64,000 nt of DNA, taken from positions 71,347 to 135,346 of the forward strand of contig CAJTTN010000003.1 of NCBI GenBank assembly GCA_910579215.1. Reading direction: 5' to 3'. Position numbers and translations under genes: made by a program. The stretch comes from an uncultured Anaeroplasmataceae bacterium (GTDB lineage: Bacteria > Bacillota_I > Bacilli_A > Acholeplasmatales > Anaeroplasmataceae). The notes under the pieces are model-generated. The model worked only from the letters and a program-made list of their open reading frames with translations, made no database searches and had not been told where the DNA came from. This document shows positions 52,496 through 61,662 of this stretch, piece by piece (the first letter of the stretch is position 1; the number at the start of each line of letters is the position of its first letter).

Positions 52496-53182
52496 TTAAT
52501 ACTTAACAAATGGGACAAATTTTGTTTTTGCCGGACATAAAGATTTAAGTAATGGGATAAAAATAGAATCCTTTCGAATGCTTGCAATAAGGGTTATATT
52601 TAAATTAGGACTCATAAATAATTTTAAATATGGCGCTAAATCAGGATCATCTAAGCCATGAAATTCACGAAAGCCTAAAAGCTCTAATTCAAAGTAATCA
52701 TATATAATAACAAAGCTACTATCTTCTATAGTTATCAAATCAACAGATAATCGAATTTGTCCAAATGTCAACATCATTCTTTCATAAGCCTTTAAAATTT
52801 TTTCATTTGCATCTATGTCTCTACATTCTATATACTTTTTGTAAAGGTTATCAACATTACGATCAGAAATACTAATCCCCTTTGTATAGCAATAATCACA
52901 AATTTCTTCTCTAGACATATGATTATTCTTGAGCTTTGCAATCATGCAAATCACCTTATTAGAATAAGTATAGCCCCGAAACGCTATTTTATTTGCTGTT
53001 TGGGAACTATAAAGAATAGAATCCTTACAATTTGGACAGCTATAAGCCAAATTATGAATTTTTGATTTTTTTCCATTAGAATAGCATACCGTTTTTTTAG
53101 AAATTGCATAACGATAAATCAATTTACTTTTACATTTTGGACAGGTTAATACCTCTGGCTTATAATATTTTGACGCAATCAT
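52496..53182 (-). CDS. Truncated DDE-transposase-like protein
   Basis: 228 aa. N-terminal zinc ribbon CPKCKSKLIYRY ... CPNCKDSILY (four Cys, residues about 14-53), a helix-turn-helix-like segment (HMSREEICDYCYTKGISIS), then the start of an RNase H-like fold (LSVDLITIEDSSFVIIYDYF, with the first Asp) and ASIRKDSIFIPLLKSL near the second Asp position. It stops there; the C-terminal half with the final acidic residue is absent, and no continuation is seen in 52371-52495. ATG 4 bp after the glucokinase gene, in the same operon. Either a decaying transposase or a DNA-binding derivative kept by the host; no inverted repeats found. Confidence 0.55.
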   Translation of the reverse strand: MIASKYYKPEVLTCPKCKSKLIYRYAISKKTVCYSNGKKSKIHNLAYSCPNCKDSILYSSQTANKIAFRGYTYSNKVICMIAKLKNNHMSREEICDYCYTKGISISDRNVDNLYKKYIECRDIDANEKILKAYERMMLTFGQIRLSVDLITIEDSSFVIIYDYFELELLGFREFHGLDDPDLAPYLKLFMSPNLNITLIASIRKDSIFIPLLKSLCPAKTKFVPFVKY

Positions 53183-53186
53183 AGGA

Positions 53187-54092
53187 TTACCCCTCTAATA
53201 AACCAGCAGCTCCCAACATCCCTGCATCATTTAAAAGCTTTGCAGCCTCAATTCTAATGTTTTTAACAGCATAGAATGCCATTTTTTGATAATGCTTCTT
53301 TATTGTATCAATTAGGATGTTTCCTGCTTTAGAAACTCCACCCCCAATATAGAATACCTCTATATCAACAGTTACAGCTAAAATTGCTAAGCATTTTGCA
53401 ATATAATATCCAACTCTATCTAAAACAAACAAGCATAGAGGATCCTCCTTTTTAGCTAAATCCAAGACATCCTTTGCAGAAAACTCCTTCTTTAATTTAG
53501 TTTTGTATTCATGATAATGATATTTTGCTAAGCGAACTATCCCCGTTGCTGAAGCTACTGTTTCTAAGCATCCCACCAATCCACAGGTACAGGAAAAGCC
53601 ATAATCCTCAGCAATAATCATATGTCCTACCTCACCAGCAGCACCATGACATCCCTCTAAAACCTTACCATTTAAAACTACGCCACACCCAACACCAGTT
53701 CCTAATGTAAGCATACATGCATTCTTAAATTCATCGTGATACAGCATTTCTCCTAAGGCAGCTACATTAGCGTCATTTTGCGCACAGACCTTAACGTCAG
53801 GAATAAAGGTATGAATCTCTTCTTCTAAATTCACATTGGTTATCCCAACATTAGGCATATTATAGATATAATTTTGAACGACATTTCCTGGAATTCCAAA
53901 GCCAAGACCTTCAATCTCTATATATCTTTTTTTATCCATATATTCCTTAATAGCTATACAAATATCTTCAAATAAGGTTTCTTTGTGTGTTGGTATTTCA
54001 AATTTATCAAGGATTGTATTTTGATCAACTAATCCTATTTTAACGGTCGTACCACCGATATCTATTCCAAATTTCACTTTATCTGCCTCCAA
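53187..54092 (-). CDS. ROK-family glucokinase
   Basis: 301 aa. Phosphate-binding FGIDIGGTTVKIG, catalytic Asp in CAQNDANVAALGE, the ROK zinc motif CTCGLVGCLE (CxCGxxGCxE) near residue 164, GTGVGCGVVLNG and IGGGVSKAG. Phosphorylates glucose or a related sugar with ATP; matches the GH13 enzyme elsewhere in the window as a source of glucose. Start overlaps the LRAT gene by 14 bp. Glucose specificity is inferred, other hexoses are possible. Confidence 0.88.
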   Translation of the reverse strand: MEADKVKFGIDIGGTTVKIGLVDQNTILDKFEIPTHKETLFEDICIAIKEYMDKKRYIEIEGLGFGIPGNVVQNYIYNMPNVGITNVNLEEEIHTFIPDVKVCAQNDANVAALGEMLYHDEFKNACMLTLGTGVGCGVVLNGKVLEGCHGAAGEVGHMIIAEDYGFSCTCGLVGCLETVASATGIVRLAKYHYHEYKTKLKKEFSAKDVLDLAKKEDPLCLFVLDRVGYYIAKCLAILAVTVDIEVFYIGGGVSKAGNILIDTIKKHYQKMAFYAVKNIRIEAAKLLNDAGMLGAAGLLEG

Positions 54093-54477
54093 ACAAAAAT
54101 GAAAGTACTGCTTCTACCTGATTGCTTTCCTTTGCTCCAAACGTACAAAGGTTTGAAAAATGCTCACAATTATTAGAAACAATATCATAATTTCCTTCTC
54201 CCAAATGTGATTTTGCACATTCAATAATCTCTTTAGGAGGACGTTTTTTCTTCAGTTCCTCCTCTGTATAAACACGAACCTCTAAGGTTCCATCTTTCAA
54301 AAACTCTTCTAATGAAGTTTCTATTATCCTCGCTGTGCTAGGATCTAAGGCATCTGTTTGGCCTGGAGGAGCAAAATGATAAACACTCTTATCCGTTGCA
54401 TAGATGCCATGATGAAAATAAAAACCTCTAGAAACACGGATTTGATCACCAAAGCTAGGACTCTTTTTTACCCACAT
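54079..54477 (-). CDS. LRAT-domain (NlpC/P60-like) protein
   Basis: About 132 aa from ATG at 54475-54477 (AGGTG six bases upstream); a GTG three codons earlier overlaps the pyrG stop. GDQIRVSRGFYFHHGIYA, then SVYHF and NNCEHFSNLCTFG give the LRAT set: His26, His37 and nucleophile Cys107 (counting from the GTG). The fold is known from lecithin:retinol acyltransferase and NC-containing viral and bacterial proteins that act as thiol acyltransferases or phospholipases. No signal peptide; a C-terminal hydrophobic stretch (AVLSFLFGG) might touch membranes. Why it sits between pyrG and glucokinase is unknown. Confidence 0.75.
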   Translation of the reverse strand: MWVKKSPSFGDQIRVSRGFYFHHGIYATDKSVYHFAPPGQTDALDPSTARIIETSLEEFLKDGTLEVRVYTEEELKKKRPPKEIIECAKSHLGEGNYDIVSNNCEHFSNLCTFGAKESNQVEAVLSFLFGGR

Positions 54478-54482
54478 CTGAA

Positions 54483-56093
54483 TCACCTAGCCTTTAAAGC
54501 CGCTCCAATAAATTCACGAAATAAAGGATGTGCTCTTTCTGGTCTAGAAACAAACTCAGGATGATACTGACAAGCAATAAACCATGGATGGTTTTTTAGC
54601 TCAACAATTTCTACTAAATTAGTTTGAGGATTCCAGCCAGAACAAATGAAGTTATCATCAAATATATCGGAAAATGCTGAATTAAATTCATATCTATGAC
54701 GATGCCTTTCCGCAATTAAAGTTTTACCATAGGCAGCAAATGCCTTAGAATCCTTTTTAATTTCACAGTCATACAATCCTAAGCGTAATGTTCCACCTAG
54801 TGCCATTCCATCCTGCTGATCTCTCAATTGATAGATAATTGGATGTGGTGTATCTGGATTATTTTCTGTTGAGCATGCATGTAAATAGCCTTTCACATTT
54901 TTTGCATATTCAATACAAACAAGCTGCATACCCAGACAAATACCAAAATAAGGTATTTGATGAGTTCTTGCATATTGAATTGCCAAAAGCTTTCCTGCTA
55001 TACCTCTTTTTCCGAAGCCACCTGGAACAAGGATTCCAGCATATGCTGACAATTTTTCCTCTACATTATTTTCATAAATCTCATTAGAATCTAATAGATC
55101 GATTTTAACTCTAACATTATGATAATAGCCTGCCGACTTTAAAGCCTCAACTATACTTAAATAAGCATCAGGTAAGGCAACATATTTTCCAACAATGGCA
55201 ACTCTTACCTCCTGTCTCAAATGCTTTATTTTATCTATTAAAGCATTCCATTCTGTCATATCTGCTGGTGGTAAAGTTAACCCAAAATGTTTAAGTATGA
55301 CATCATCCATTTTTTGAGCATGTAAATTGGTTACTACCTGATAAAGAATTTTAGCATCTCTAGCTTCAAATACAGCTTTTCGATCAATATCACAAAATAA
55401 AGCTATCTTTTCCTTTTGCTCCTTTTTAATCGTGACCTCAGTTCGTAAGATTATGATATCTGGTTGTATTCCTAGACTTCTAAGCTCTTTAACTGAATGC
55501 TGGGTAGGCTTTGTCTTAATTTCTCCTGCGGCTCTTAAATAAGGAACTAATGTGTTATGTATATATAGGGTATTCTTATAACCAAATTCTCGTCTTGCCT
55601 GACGAATAGCCTCCAAAAATGGCAAGGATTCAATATCGCCAACCGTCCCTCCGATTTCTGTAATTATAACATCAGCTTGACTTTCCTTGGCTGCTTGAAT
55701 TAGCTTATCCTTAATCTCATTTGTGATGTGGGGAATAACCTGTACTGTAGCACCAAGATATTCTCCCTTTCTTTCTTTAGCAATTACACTAGAATAAATT
55801 TTACCTGCTGTAATATTAGAATTTTTTGTAAGATTTTCATCAATAAAACGCTCGTAATGTCCCAAATCTAAATCTGTTTCTGCACCATCGTCTGTAACAA
55901 AAACTTCGCCATGCTGATATGGAGACATGGTTCCTGGATCTACATTTATATAGGGGTCAAATTTTTGCATAAAAACCTTAAGCCCACGCATTTTTAATAA
56001 TCTTCCAATGCTTGAAGCAGCAATCCCTTTTCCCAAGGAAGAAACAACTCCACCTGTTACAAATATAAATTTAGTTTGCTTTTTCAAATTCAT
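54483..56093 (-). CDS. pyrG: CTP synthase PyrG
   Basis: About 536 aa; makes CTP from UTP, glutamine and ATP. Synthetase domain KFIFVTGGVVSSLGKGIAAS, DPYINVDPGTMSPYQHGEVF, EIGGTVGDIES; glutaminase domain with nucleophile GICLGMQL and HPEFVSRP. Start is uncertain among GTG 56096, ATG 56093 and TTG 56087: the GAGG ribosome site is best spaced for the TTG, which would give MKKQTKFIFVTGG, closest to other PyrG. First gene of pyrG-LRAT-glucokinase, behind a CTP-type attenuator. Confidence 0.97.
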   Translation of the reverse strand: MNLKKQTKFIFVTGGVVSSLGKGIAASSIGRLLKMRGLKVFMQKFDPYINVDPGTMSPYQHGEVFVTDDGAETDLDLGHYERFIDENLTKNSNITAGKIYSSVIAKERKGEYLGATVQVIPHITNEIKDKLIQAAKESQADVIITEIGGTVGDIESLPFLEAIRQARREFGYKNTLYIHNTLVPYLRAAGEIKTKPTQHSVKELRSLGIQPDIIILRTEVTIKKEQKEKIALFCDIDRKAVFEARDAKILYQVVTNLHAQKMDDVILKHFGLTLPPADMTEWNALIDKIKHLRQEVRVAIVGKYVALPDAYLSIVEALKSAGYYHNVRVKIDLLDSNEIYENNVEEKLSAYAGILVPGGFGKRGIAGKLLAIQYARTHQIPYFGICLGMQLVCIEYAKNVKGYLHACSTENNPDTPHPIIYQLRDQQDGMALGGTLRLGLYDCEIKKDSKAFAAYGKTLIAERHRHRYEFNSAFSDIFDDNFICSGWNPQTNLVEIVELKNHPWFIACQYHPEFVSRPERAHPLFREFIGAALKAR

Positions 56094-56144
56094 CACCTCA
56101 AAAAGAAAATAACCCTTTTGTCTAAAAAACAAAAAGGGGTGCCC
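56094..56144 (-). promoter_or_regulatory. pyrG attenuator (reiterative-transcription type)
   Basis: The predicted transcript starts GGGC (first G at 56144) and runs into ACCCCTTTTTG, which pairs with CAAAAGGGT (56112-56120) to form a terminator followed by TATTTTCTTTTT, then the ribosome site. The 5' arm is all C and U, so extra G residues added at the 5' end when CTP is short could pair with it and block the terminator, as established for Bacillus subtilis pyrG. Confidence 0.75.
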
Positions 56145-56150
56145 TCATAG

Positions 56151-56179
56151 ATTATATTATAAAGACACCCTTTTTTCAA
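56151..56179 (-). promoter_or_regulatory. pyrG promoter
   Basis: Minus strand TTGAAA (56174-56179), 17 nt, TATAAT (56151-56156); the first G of GGGC lies seven bases further. The same stretch also holds GGGTG/CACCC arms flanking the promoter, which may help end transcription from the M29 peptidase gene. Confidence 0.88.
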
Positions 56180-56213
56180 TAAATACTTTTTAAATTTACT
56201 AAACTCTTATAAA

Positions 56214-57443
56214 TTATATTGCCCAAGTTCCATTCTCAAAAATTTGAACAATTTTACCATCAAAGGTCTCAGCAACTATAGATAAATCTGAGCTTCCAAT
56301 CATAAAGTCCTCATGGATCATTGAAACATTTAAATCAACAGCCTTAAGCTCTTCTTCAGATTTATGCTGATACTCTCTTATACATTCTGTAAATGCTCTT
56401 CCTAAAGCCAAATGGCAGCATGCATTTTCATCATACAATGTATTATAAAATAGTAAATTTGTTTGATTGATAGGAGAATCAAATGGAACTAGGGCTACCT
56501 CTCCTAGCATAGCAGCTCCCTCATCTGTAGAGATTAATTTTTCTAAGATATCCTTGTATTCCTTATTTTCACAAAGAACCTCTACCACTCTACCCTTTTC
56601 AAATCTAAAGCCAAAATCACTGACAAGAACTCCCTTTACAGATAACGGCTTAGTAGCTATAACTACACCATTTGCACTTGTCTTAACAGGAGAGGTAAAG
56701 CATTCCTCTGTTGGCATATTTGGATTATAGTAAACTCCAGATAAAGTTGTTTCACCACCCGCTAAAAAGTTCATATCTGGATGAATATCTATCGTAAAAT
56801 CTGTACCATTTGCAGATTTATATGTCAATGTCTTTATACCTAAAGAATTTAACTTTGTAGTTTTATTTGCTAAATTTGCATTATGCTCCTTCCAATTTTT
56901 AATAGGATCGCCATTAACTCTAGTAACCTTTAAAATAGCATCCCATAAAGCTTCCATAGCCTTTTCTGTAGATAATTCTGGGAATACCTTTCTTGCCCAA
57001 GCTTCTCCAGGGATACCTACAATGGTCCATTGAAATTTATTATCCTTTTGTTCTCTAAATTTCATCATTATAGGTCCTGTAGCCATTTGTACCTCTAAAA
57101 GCTTTTCTTGATCAATCCCAGCTAAACCATCTGGGTCTGAAGACATAATATGAATCATTGCTGGAAGCTTTTCAACACGATATTCCTGCTTTTTCAAAAA
57201 CCATTCTGGTAAAAATTTCAGAGTTTCTGCCGTTTCATAAGTATAGGCCAATTTCGTAATTGGCTGATAGGACCAATCCACAGTTACCTCCTTTGCACCT
57301 GCTAAGTAGGCCTCCTCAACTACATGCTTCACAAAATAAGCATCCTCTACAGATGCAGAAATCACGACATCCTGATCCTTTTGTACATTCACTCCCATTT
57401 GAACAATTAGCTTTGCATACTTCTTTAAAATTTCTTCATTCAT
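56214..57443 (-). CDS. M29-family aminopeptidase (AmpS/PepS)
   Basis: 409-aa cobalt/zinc aminopeptidase. Seen: PEWFLKKQEY, GIPGEAWARKVFPELS, FLAGGETTLSGVYYNPNMPTEE-type metal region (LAGGE, NMPTEECFT), FRFEKGRVVE, EVALVPFDSPINQT, FYNTLYDENACCHLALG and MIHEDFMIGS. Length is right for the family. Starts inside the stop of the M24 gene (ATGA overlap), so both peptidases are made together. Confidence 0.93.
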   Translation of the reverse strand: MNEEILKKYAKLIVQMGVNVQKDQDVVISASVEDAYFVKHVVEEAYLAGAKEVTVDWSYQPITKLAYTYETAETLKFLPEWFLKKQEYRVEKLPAMIHIMSSDPDGLAGIDQEKLLEVQMATGPIMMKFREQKDNKFQWTIVGIPGEAWARKVFPELSTEKAMEALWDAILKVTRVNGDPIKNWKEHNANLANKTTKLNSLGIKTLTYKSANGTDFTIDIHPDMNFLAGGETTLSGVYYNPNMPTEECFTSPVKTSANGVVIATKPLSVKGVLVSDFGFRFEKGRVVEVLCENKEYKDILEKLISTDEGAAMLGEVALVPFDSPINQTNLLFYNTLYDENACCHLALGRAFTECIREYQHKSEEELKAVDLNVSMIHEDFMIGSSDLSIVAETFDGKIVQIFENGTWAI

Positions 57444-58669
57444 TTTCTTTTTTCCTTTCCTTTTGCAATAAATGCTTCAATTTCTTCTACTGTCTTAATA
57501 ATATTTTTACTTAAATTTTCACAGCCCGTTTCTGTTATTAAAACATCATCCTCAATACGAATTCCAATATTCTCCTCAGCAATATATAAGCCTGGTTCAT
57601 TGGAGATGATGCTTCCTGCTTGTAAAGGGATATACTCACATAAATCATGACATTCTAAACCAATATGATGCGAAACCCCATGATAATAATATTTTGAAAC
57701 CTCTTTATCCTCTTGAATTAAGCCGATTCTCTTTAATTCCTTTGCAAAGTATTGAAGTAGAATTTGATTTAATTCTCTTGTCGTTACACCTGGCTTTGCA
57801 GCCTTAAATACTTCCTCTTGTCCACCTAAAACTATTTCATAAATTTCCTTTTGTCTTAAGGAGAACTTACCACTCACTGGAAAGGTTCTAGAAATATCTG
57901 CACAATACATATTATAATGTGCACCTAAATCAAATAACACCAAATCACCAGCCATCATATCTGAATTATTATCCTGATAATGTAGACAGCAGCCATTTTT
58001 ACCACTTGCAGCTATAGTAGGAAAAGCATATCCACTAGCACCATGATACTTTATGGCCTGATCAAAATAGGATTCTAGCTGATACTCCTTCATTGGTCCA
58101 ATATTTGTAAGTATAGCTTCTATCCCTTTTTGTGTAATATCAATCGCCTTTTTTATTTCCTCTATTTCAGCAGGAGACTTAATTGTTCTAACCTTAGCCA
58201 ATAAGGGATTTGCATTTTTAATTTGTATCCAGGGATTCTTTTCTACAACCCTTTTAGCAAAATGCTCCTCCTCAGATAACACATCCTGTGGATTTTGACG
58301 ATTAAAATCTAGATAAACATATTTACATTCTGGTAAGATACGATATAACGTCTGTTCCCACTCACTTAAATATTGAACTGCAAATATACCTGAGGTTAAT
58401 TTTACCTTTTCTAGACTTAAGGGAATTCCAACCCATTTCGCCTTGAATTCATCATACGGATGGATAAAAATATATTCTGTAAGCTTTTGATTTTTCTTAA
58501 ACAATAAGAGAATTTCACCTTCTTCTATTATACCACTTAAATAATAAAAATTACGTTGAATCTCTGTTTTTTTCTCACTTTTTAAATTTGAAAAAACTAT
58601 CATGACAGAGTCATCTTCCATTAAATCAAAAACATTCTTACGGCGTGTAATAAACTCTTTACTATTCAT
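57440..58669 (-). CDS. M24-family Xaa-Pro aminopeptidase
   Basis: 409 aa. Creatinase-like N-terminal domain and pita-bread catalytic domain with the five metal ligands: LFDLGAHYNMYCADISRTFP (two Asp), HGVSHHIGLECHD (His), SNEPGLYI (Glu) and GIRIEDDVLIT (Glu). Removes N-terminal residues next to proline. 15 bp after the methyltransferase gene. The organism clearly invests in peptide use: pepF, M29 and M24 all lie in this window. Confidence 0.94.
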   Translation of the reverse strand: MNSKEFITRRKNVFDLMEDDSVMIVFSNLKSEKKTEIQRNFYYLSGIIEEGEILLLFKKNQKLTEYIFIHPYDEFKAKWVGIPLSLEKVKLTSGIFAVQYLSEWEQTLYRILPECKYVYLDFNRQNPQDVLSEEEHFAKRVVEKNPWIQIKNANPLLAKVRTIKSPAEIEEIKKAIDITQKGIEAILTNIGPMKEYQLESYFDQAIKYHGASGYAFPTIAASGKNGCCLHYQDNNSDMMAGDLVLFDLGAHYNMYCADISRTFPVSGKFSLRQKEIYEIVLGGQEEVFKAAKPGVTTRELNQILLQYFAKELKRIGLIQEDKEVSKYYYHGVSHHIGLECHDLCEYIPLQAGSIISNEPGLYIAEENIGIRIEDDVLITETGCENLSKNIIKTVEEIEAFIAKGKEKRK

Positions 58670-58684
58670 TTTTATTCCTCTTTT

Positions 58685-59851
58685 CTATAAAACTCTTAAT
58701 ACTAAGCATTTTAAATATAATTGTTCTGTTCCTGCCAATAGGGTTGGATGGTCTGGGGACTGTATTCTAAAATCTATACATTGAATTTTACGGTTTGCAT
58801 CTAAAGCTGCCTCCGCTAGCATATGCATAAAAAGATCTGGAGTCATATGCTGACTACAAGAAAATGTAAGAAGGTACCCACCCCTTTTAATTATTTTTAA
58901 AGCTTGTAAATTAATTTCCTTATATCCTCTGTATGCTTTCTTTACTGTAGCTTTATCCTTTGTAAAGGCTGGAGGATCTAAAATAATTACATCATAAACA
59001 TCTTTAATTTCTGGCTTTCGTAAATATTCAAAGACATCTGTCTTTATAACTTGAATTTGCGTAAATTGATTTAATTGTGCATTATATTTAATTTCCTCAC
59101 AGGCTAAACCTGAGATATCACAAGCATCAACCTGAGCAGCTCCATACTTACAGGCATGTAATGCAAATCCACCTACATTAGAAAAGCAATCTAAAACATT
59201 CTTCCCTTTTACATAATATTTTACCATATCTCGGTTGAGCTTTTGATCGAGAAAATATCCTGTTTTCTGCCCCTTTTCTACATCAACTATAAACCGTATT
59301 CCATTCTCTACAACCTCAACACGAGAAGAAAAGCTTCCATAGATAGGTCCTTTAGCTAAAGGTAATCCTTCCTTGATTCTAGCAGGTGTATCACTTCGTT
59401 CATAAATACCTCTTGGCTTAAGCTGTTCTATCAATATTTCTAATATCATTGGCTTTATTTTTTCCATGCCCAAGGATAAAAACTGTACAGACAATATATC
59501 CGCATATTGGTCTACTATTAATCCTGGAAGAAAATCAGCTTCCGAAAATATTAATCTTTGGGCAATCCCTAGCTGTAAAGCTTTTCTATGCTCTAGGGCA
59601 TAGCATATTCTTTTCCTAAAAAAAGCTTTATCTAAGACATCCTCCTGCTTTAAGGAAAGTACTCTAATCATTAATTTCGATTCAATATTTAAAAAGCCAT
59701 AAGCAACAAAGGCATTCTCAAAGCTATTAACCTGTACAATTTCTCCATTGCTTATCTCTCCTAAAAAAGAATGTATCTCATTATTATAAACCCAAGGAAA
59801 TCCGTTAAGGATATTTTCCTCCTCCTTAGGATTTAATTTAACAATTAACAA
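58685..59851 (-). CDS. RlmI-type rRNA cytosine methyltransferase (YccW/YwbD family)
   Basis: 388 aa from a TTG (59849-59851) nine bases after AAGGAGG, overlapping the end of the ABC exporter gene by 14 bp; the 14 codons further up lack a ribosome site. N-terminal PUA domain (LNPKEEENILNGFPWVYNNE), then a Rossmann methyltransferase with VLDCFSNVGGFALHA, VDACDIS, VIILDPPAFTKDK (catalytic NPPY-like DPPA) and YLLTFSCSQH carrying the catalytic Cys. In E. coli RlmI makes 23S m5C1962; the same target is inferred here. Confidence 0.88.
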   Translation of the reverse strand: MLIVKLNPKEEENILNGFPWVYNNEIHSFLGEISNGEIVQVNSFENAFVAYGFLNIESKLMIRVLSLKQEDVLDKAFFRKRICYALEHRKALQLGIAQRLIFSEADFLPGLIVDQYADILSVQFLSLGMEKIKPMILEILIEQLKPRGIYERSDTPARIKEGLPLAKGPIYGSFSSRVEVVENGIRFIVDVEKGQKTGYFLDQKLNRDMVKYYVKGKNVLDCFSNVGGFALHACKYGAAQVDACDISGLACEEIKYNAQLNQFTQIQVIKTDVFEYLRKPEIKDVYDVIILDPPAFTKDKATVKKAYRGYKEINLQALKIIKRGGYLLTFSCSQHMTPDLFMHMLAEAALDANRKIQCIDFRIQSPDHPTLLAGTEQLYLKCLVLRVL

Positions 59852-61574
59852 GAATATCCGCCTCCTTAAATTGCTTATAATATAAATCAGCATACTCTTT
59901 ATTTGCAGCTAATAACTCTTCATGTGTACCTTCCTCTTGAATTAAGCCCTCAGAAACTACATAAATATAGTCCGCATTTTTTATTGTAGATAGCCTGTGT
60001 GCAACCACTAACGTCGTTCTTCCCTTGGCAAGCTCCTCTAAGGATGCCTGAATATAAGCTTCTGTGACTGTATCTAAAGCACTAGTTGCCTCATCTAATA
60101 TTAAAATGGGAGGATTTTTCAAAAATACTCTAGCAATAGATAATCGTTGTTTTTGCCCGCCAGATAATTTAATTCCTCGTTCTCCAATTTGTGTCTGATA
60201 GCCTTGTTCAAAGGATAAAATAGTTTCGTGAATTTGTGCTCTCTTTGCAGCCTCATATACCTCCTCGTCTGTAGCATCTAATCGACCATAACGTATATTT
60301 TCTAATATTGTTCCAGAAAACAAAAAAACATCCTGCTGAACAATTCCAATATTTTTTCTAAGAGACCCCAAATCCAGTTCATTTATATTATAGGAATCTA
60401 TCGTAATTTTCCCCTTTGTTATGGAATAAAAATGAGGAAGCAGATGACAAATCGTTGTTTTTCCACCACCAGATGGTCCTACAAATGCTACCATTCGACC
60501 AACTGGTATATGTAGAGAAACATCTTTGAGTACTCCCTTTGTAGTTTCATAATCAAAAGAAACATGATCAAATATGATTTCTCCTTTTAAGGCTTCTACC
60601 TTTATCGCATCCTGATTCTCATTTTCCTCTTCCGTATCCATAATTTCAATGAAGCGTTTAAATCCCGTAGCTCCCTCTTGATATTGTTCAACAAAATTGA
60701 TTAGAGTGGTTAAGGGATTAAGAAATATTCCAATAGACACCATAAACGTTGTTAAAATTACATAATCCACATGAAAAGCTTTATAAATAAAAATAGCACC
60801 AACAATTAAAACAACCAAATTAAATAAATCCGTAATAAAGGCGGTTGAGGAGCCAAATTGTCCCATAGCCTTATAGGCTCTACTTCTTGCTTCAACAAAC
60901 TGTTGATTTCCCAATTCAAATTTTCTTATCTCTTCCTCCCTGTTATGAAATGCCTTTGTAACACGAATTCCTGTAATCGAAGATTCTAAGGCTCCATTGA
61001 TTTCAGCAACAGATTTTCTAGTATCCATAAATGCCCGATTCATTCGTTTTCTTAAAAATAAACTGATACATACCAATAAGGGCACACAAGTAAATATAAC
61101 TAAGGTAAGAACCCAATTAAGCATCATTAAATAGACAAAGGATAAAAGTATTGTTGTTCCACATATGAATATATTTTCTGGACCATGATGGGCAAGCTCA
61201 GAAACATTCATCAAATCATTTGTCATACGACTCATAATTTTTCCTGTTTCATTTTCATCATAATAGGAGAAAGGAAGTCTTTGAAGCTTTTGAAACATTT
61301 GACTACGCATATCAGCTTGCATGCGCACACCCATAACATGTCCATAGTATTGGACAAAGTATCTTAAAAGCATACGAATGAAATAGCTAAAGAGCAGTAC
61401 CACTCCTAAAATAATGATCCATTTTAAATTTTCTTCCGGTATTAAGGTTTTTAATATATAATTGGTTAATACAGGATATAGCAGACCTATTAAGGAAATA
61501 AATAAAGCTGCCACCATATCTAACGCAAATATTTTTTTATATGGTTTATAATAGGATATAAAACGTTTAAACAT
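59838..61574 (-). CDS. ABC exporter, homodimer type (MsbA/BmrA-like)
   Basis: 578 aa. Six spans followed by a nucleotide-binding domain with Walker A GPSGGGKTT, signature LSGGQKQRLSIAR, Walker B ILILDEATSALD and VAHRLSTIKNAD. All catalytic residues present, so a homodimer is likely. Promoter TATAAT at 61602-61607 and GGAGGC ribosome site. Substrate unknown (lipid or drug). Confidence 0.92.
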   Translation of the reverse strand: MFKRFISYYKPYKKIFALDMVAALFISLIGLLYPVLTNYILKTLIPEENLKWIIILGVVLLFSYFIRMLLRYFVQYYGHVMGVRMQADMRSQMFQKLQRLPFSYYDENETGKIMSRMTNDLMNVSELAHHGPENIFICGTTILLSFVYLMMLNWVLTLVIFTCVPLLVCISLFLRKRMNRAFMDTRKSVAEINGALESSITGIRVTKAFHNREEEIRKFELGNQQFVEARSRAYKAMGQFGSSTAFITDLFNLVVLIVGAIFIYKAFHVDYVILTTFMVSIGIFLNPLTTLINFVEQYQEGATGFKRFIEIMDTEEENENQDAIKVEALKGEIIFDHVSFDYETTKGVLKDVSLHIPVGRMVAFVGPSGGGKTTICHLLPHFYSITKGKITIDSYNINELDLGSLRKNIGIVQQDVFLFSGTILENIRYGRLDATDEEVYEAAKRAQIHETILSFEQGYQTQIGERGIKLSGGQKQRLSIARVFLKNPPILILDEATSALDTVTEAYIQASLEELAKGRTTLVVAHRLSTIKNADYIYVVSEGLIQEEGTHEELLAANKEYADLYYKQFKEADILVNC

Positions 61575-61601
61575 AAAAAGCCTCCTTTAACAACTATTTC
61601 C

Positions 61602-61607
61602 ATTATA
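61602..61607 (-). promoter_or_regulatory. Possible promoter of the ABC exporter gene
   Basis: TATAAT on the minus strand 28 bp before the ATG, just after the terminator; -35 weak. Confidence 0.5.
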
Positions 61608-61630
61608 CTATAAATTTATTTTAAATAAAA

Positions 61631-61662
61631 GAAAAAACCATTAGAGCGACTCTCAAATGGTT
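61631..61662 (-). terminator. Terminator downstream of the ABC-FtsX gene
   Basis: AACCATT(T)GAGAG / CTCT(A)AATGGTT around TCG, then TTTTTTC on the minus strand. Confidence 0.88.
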
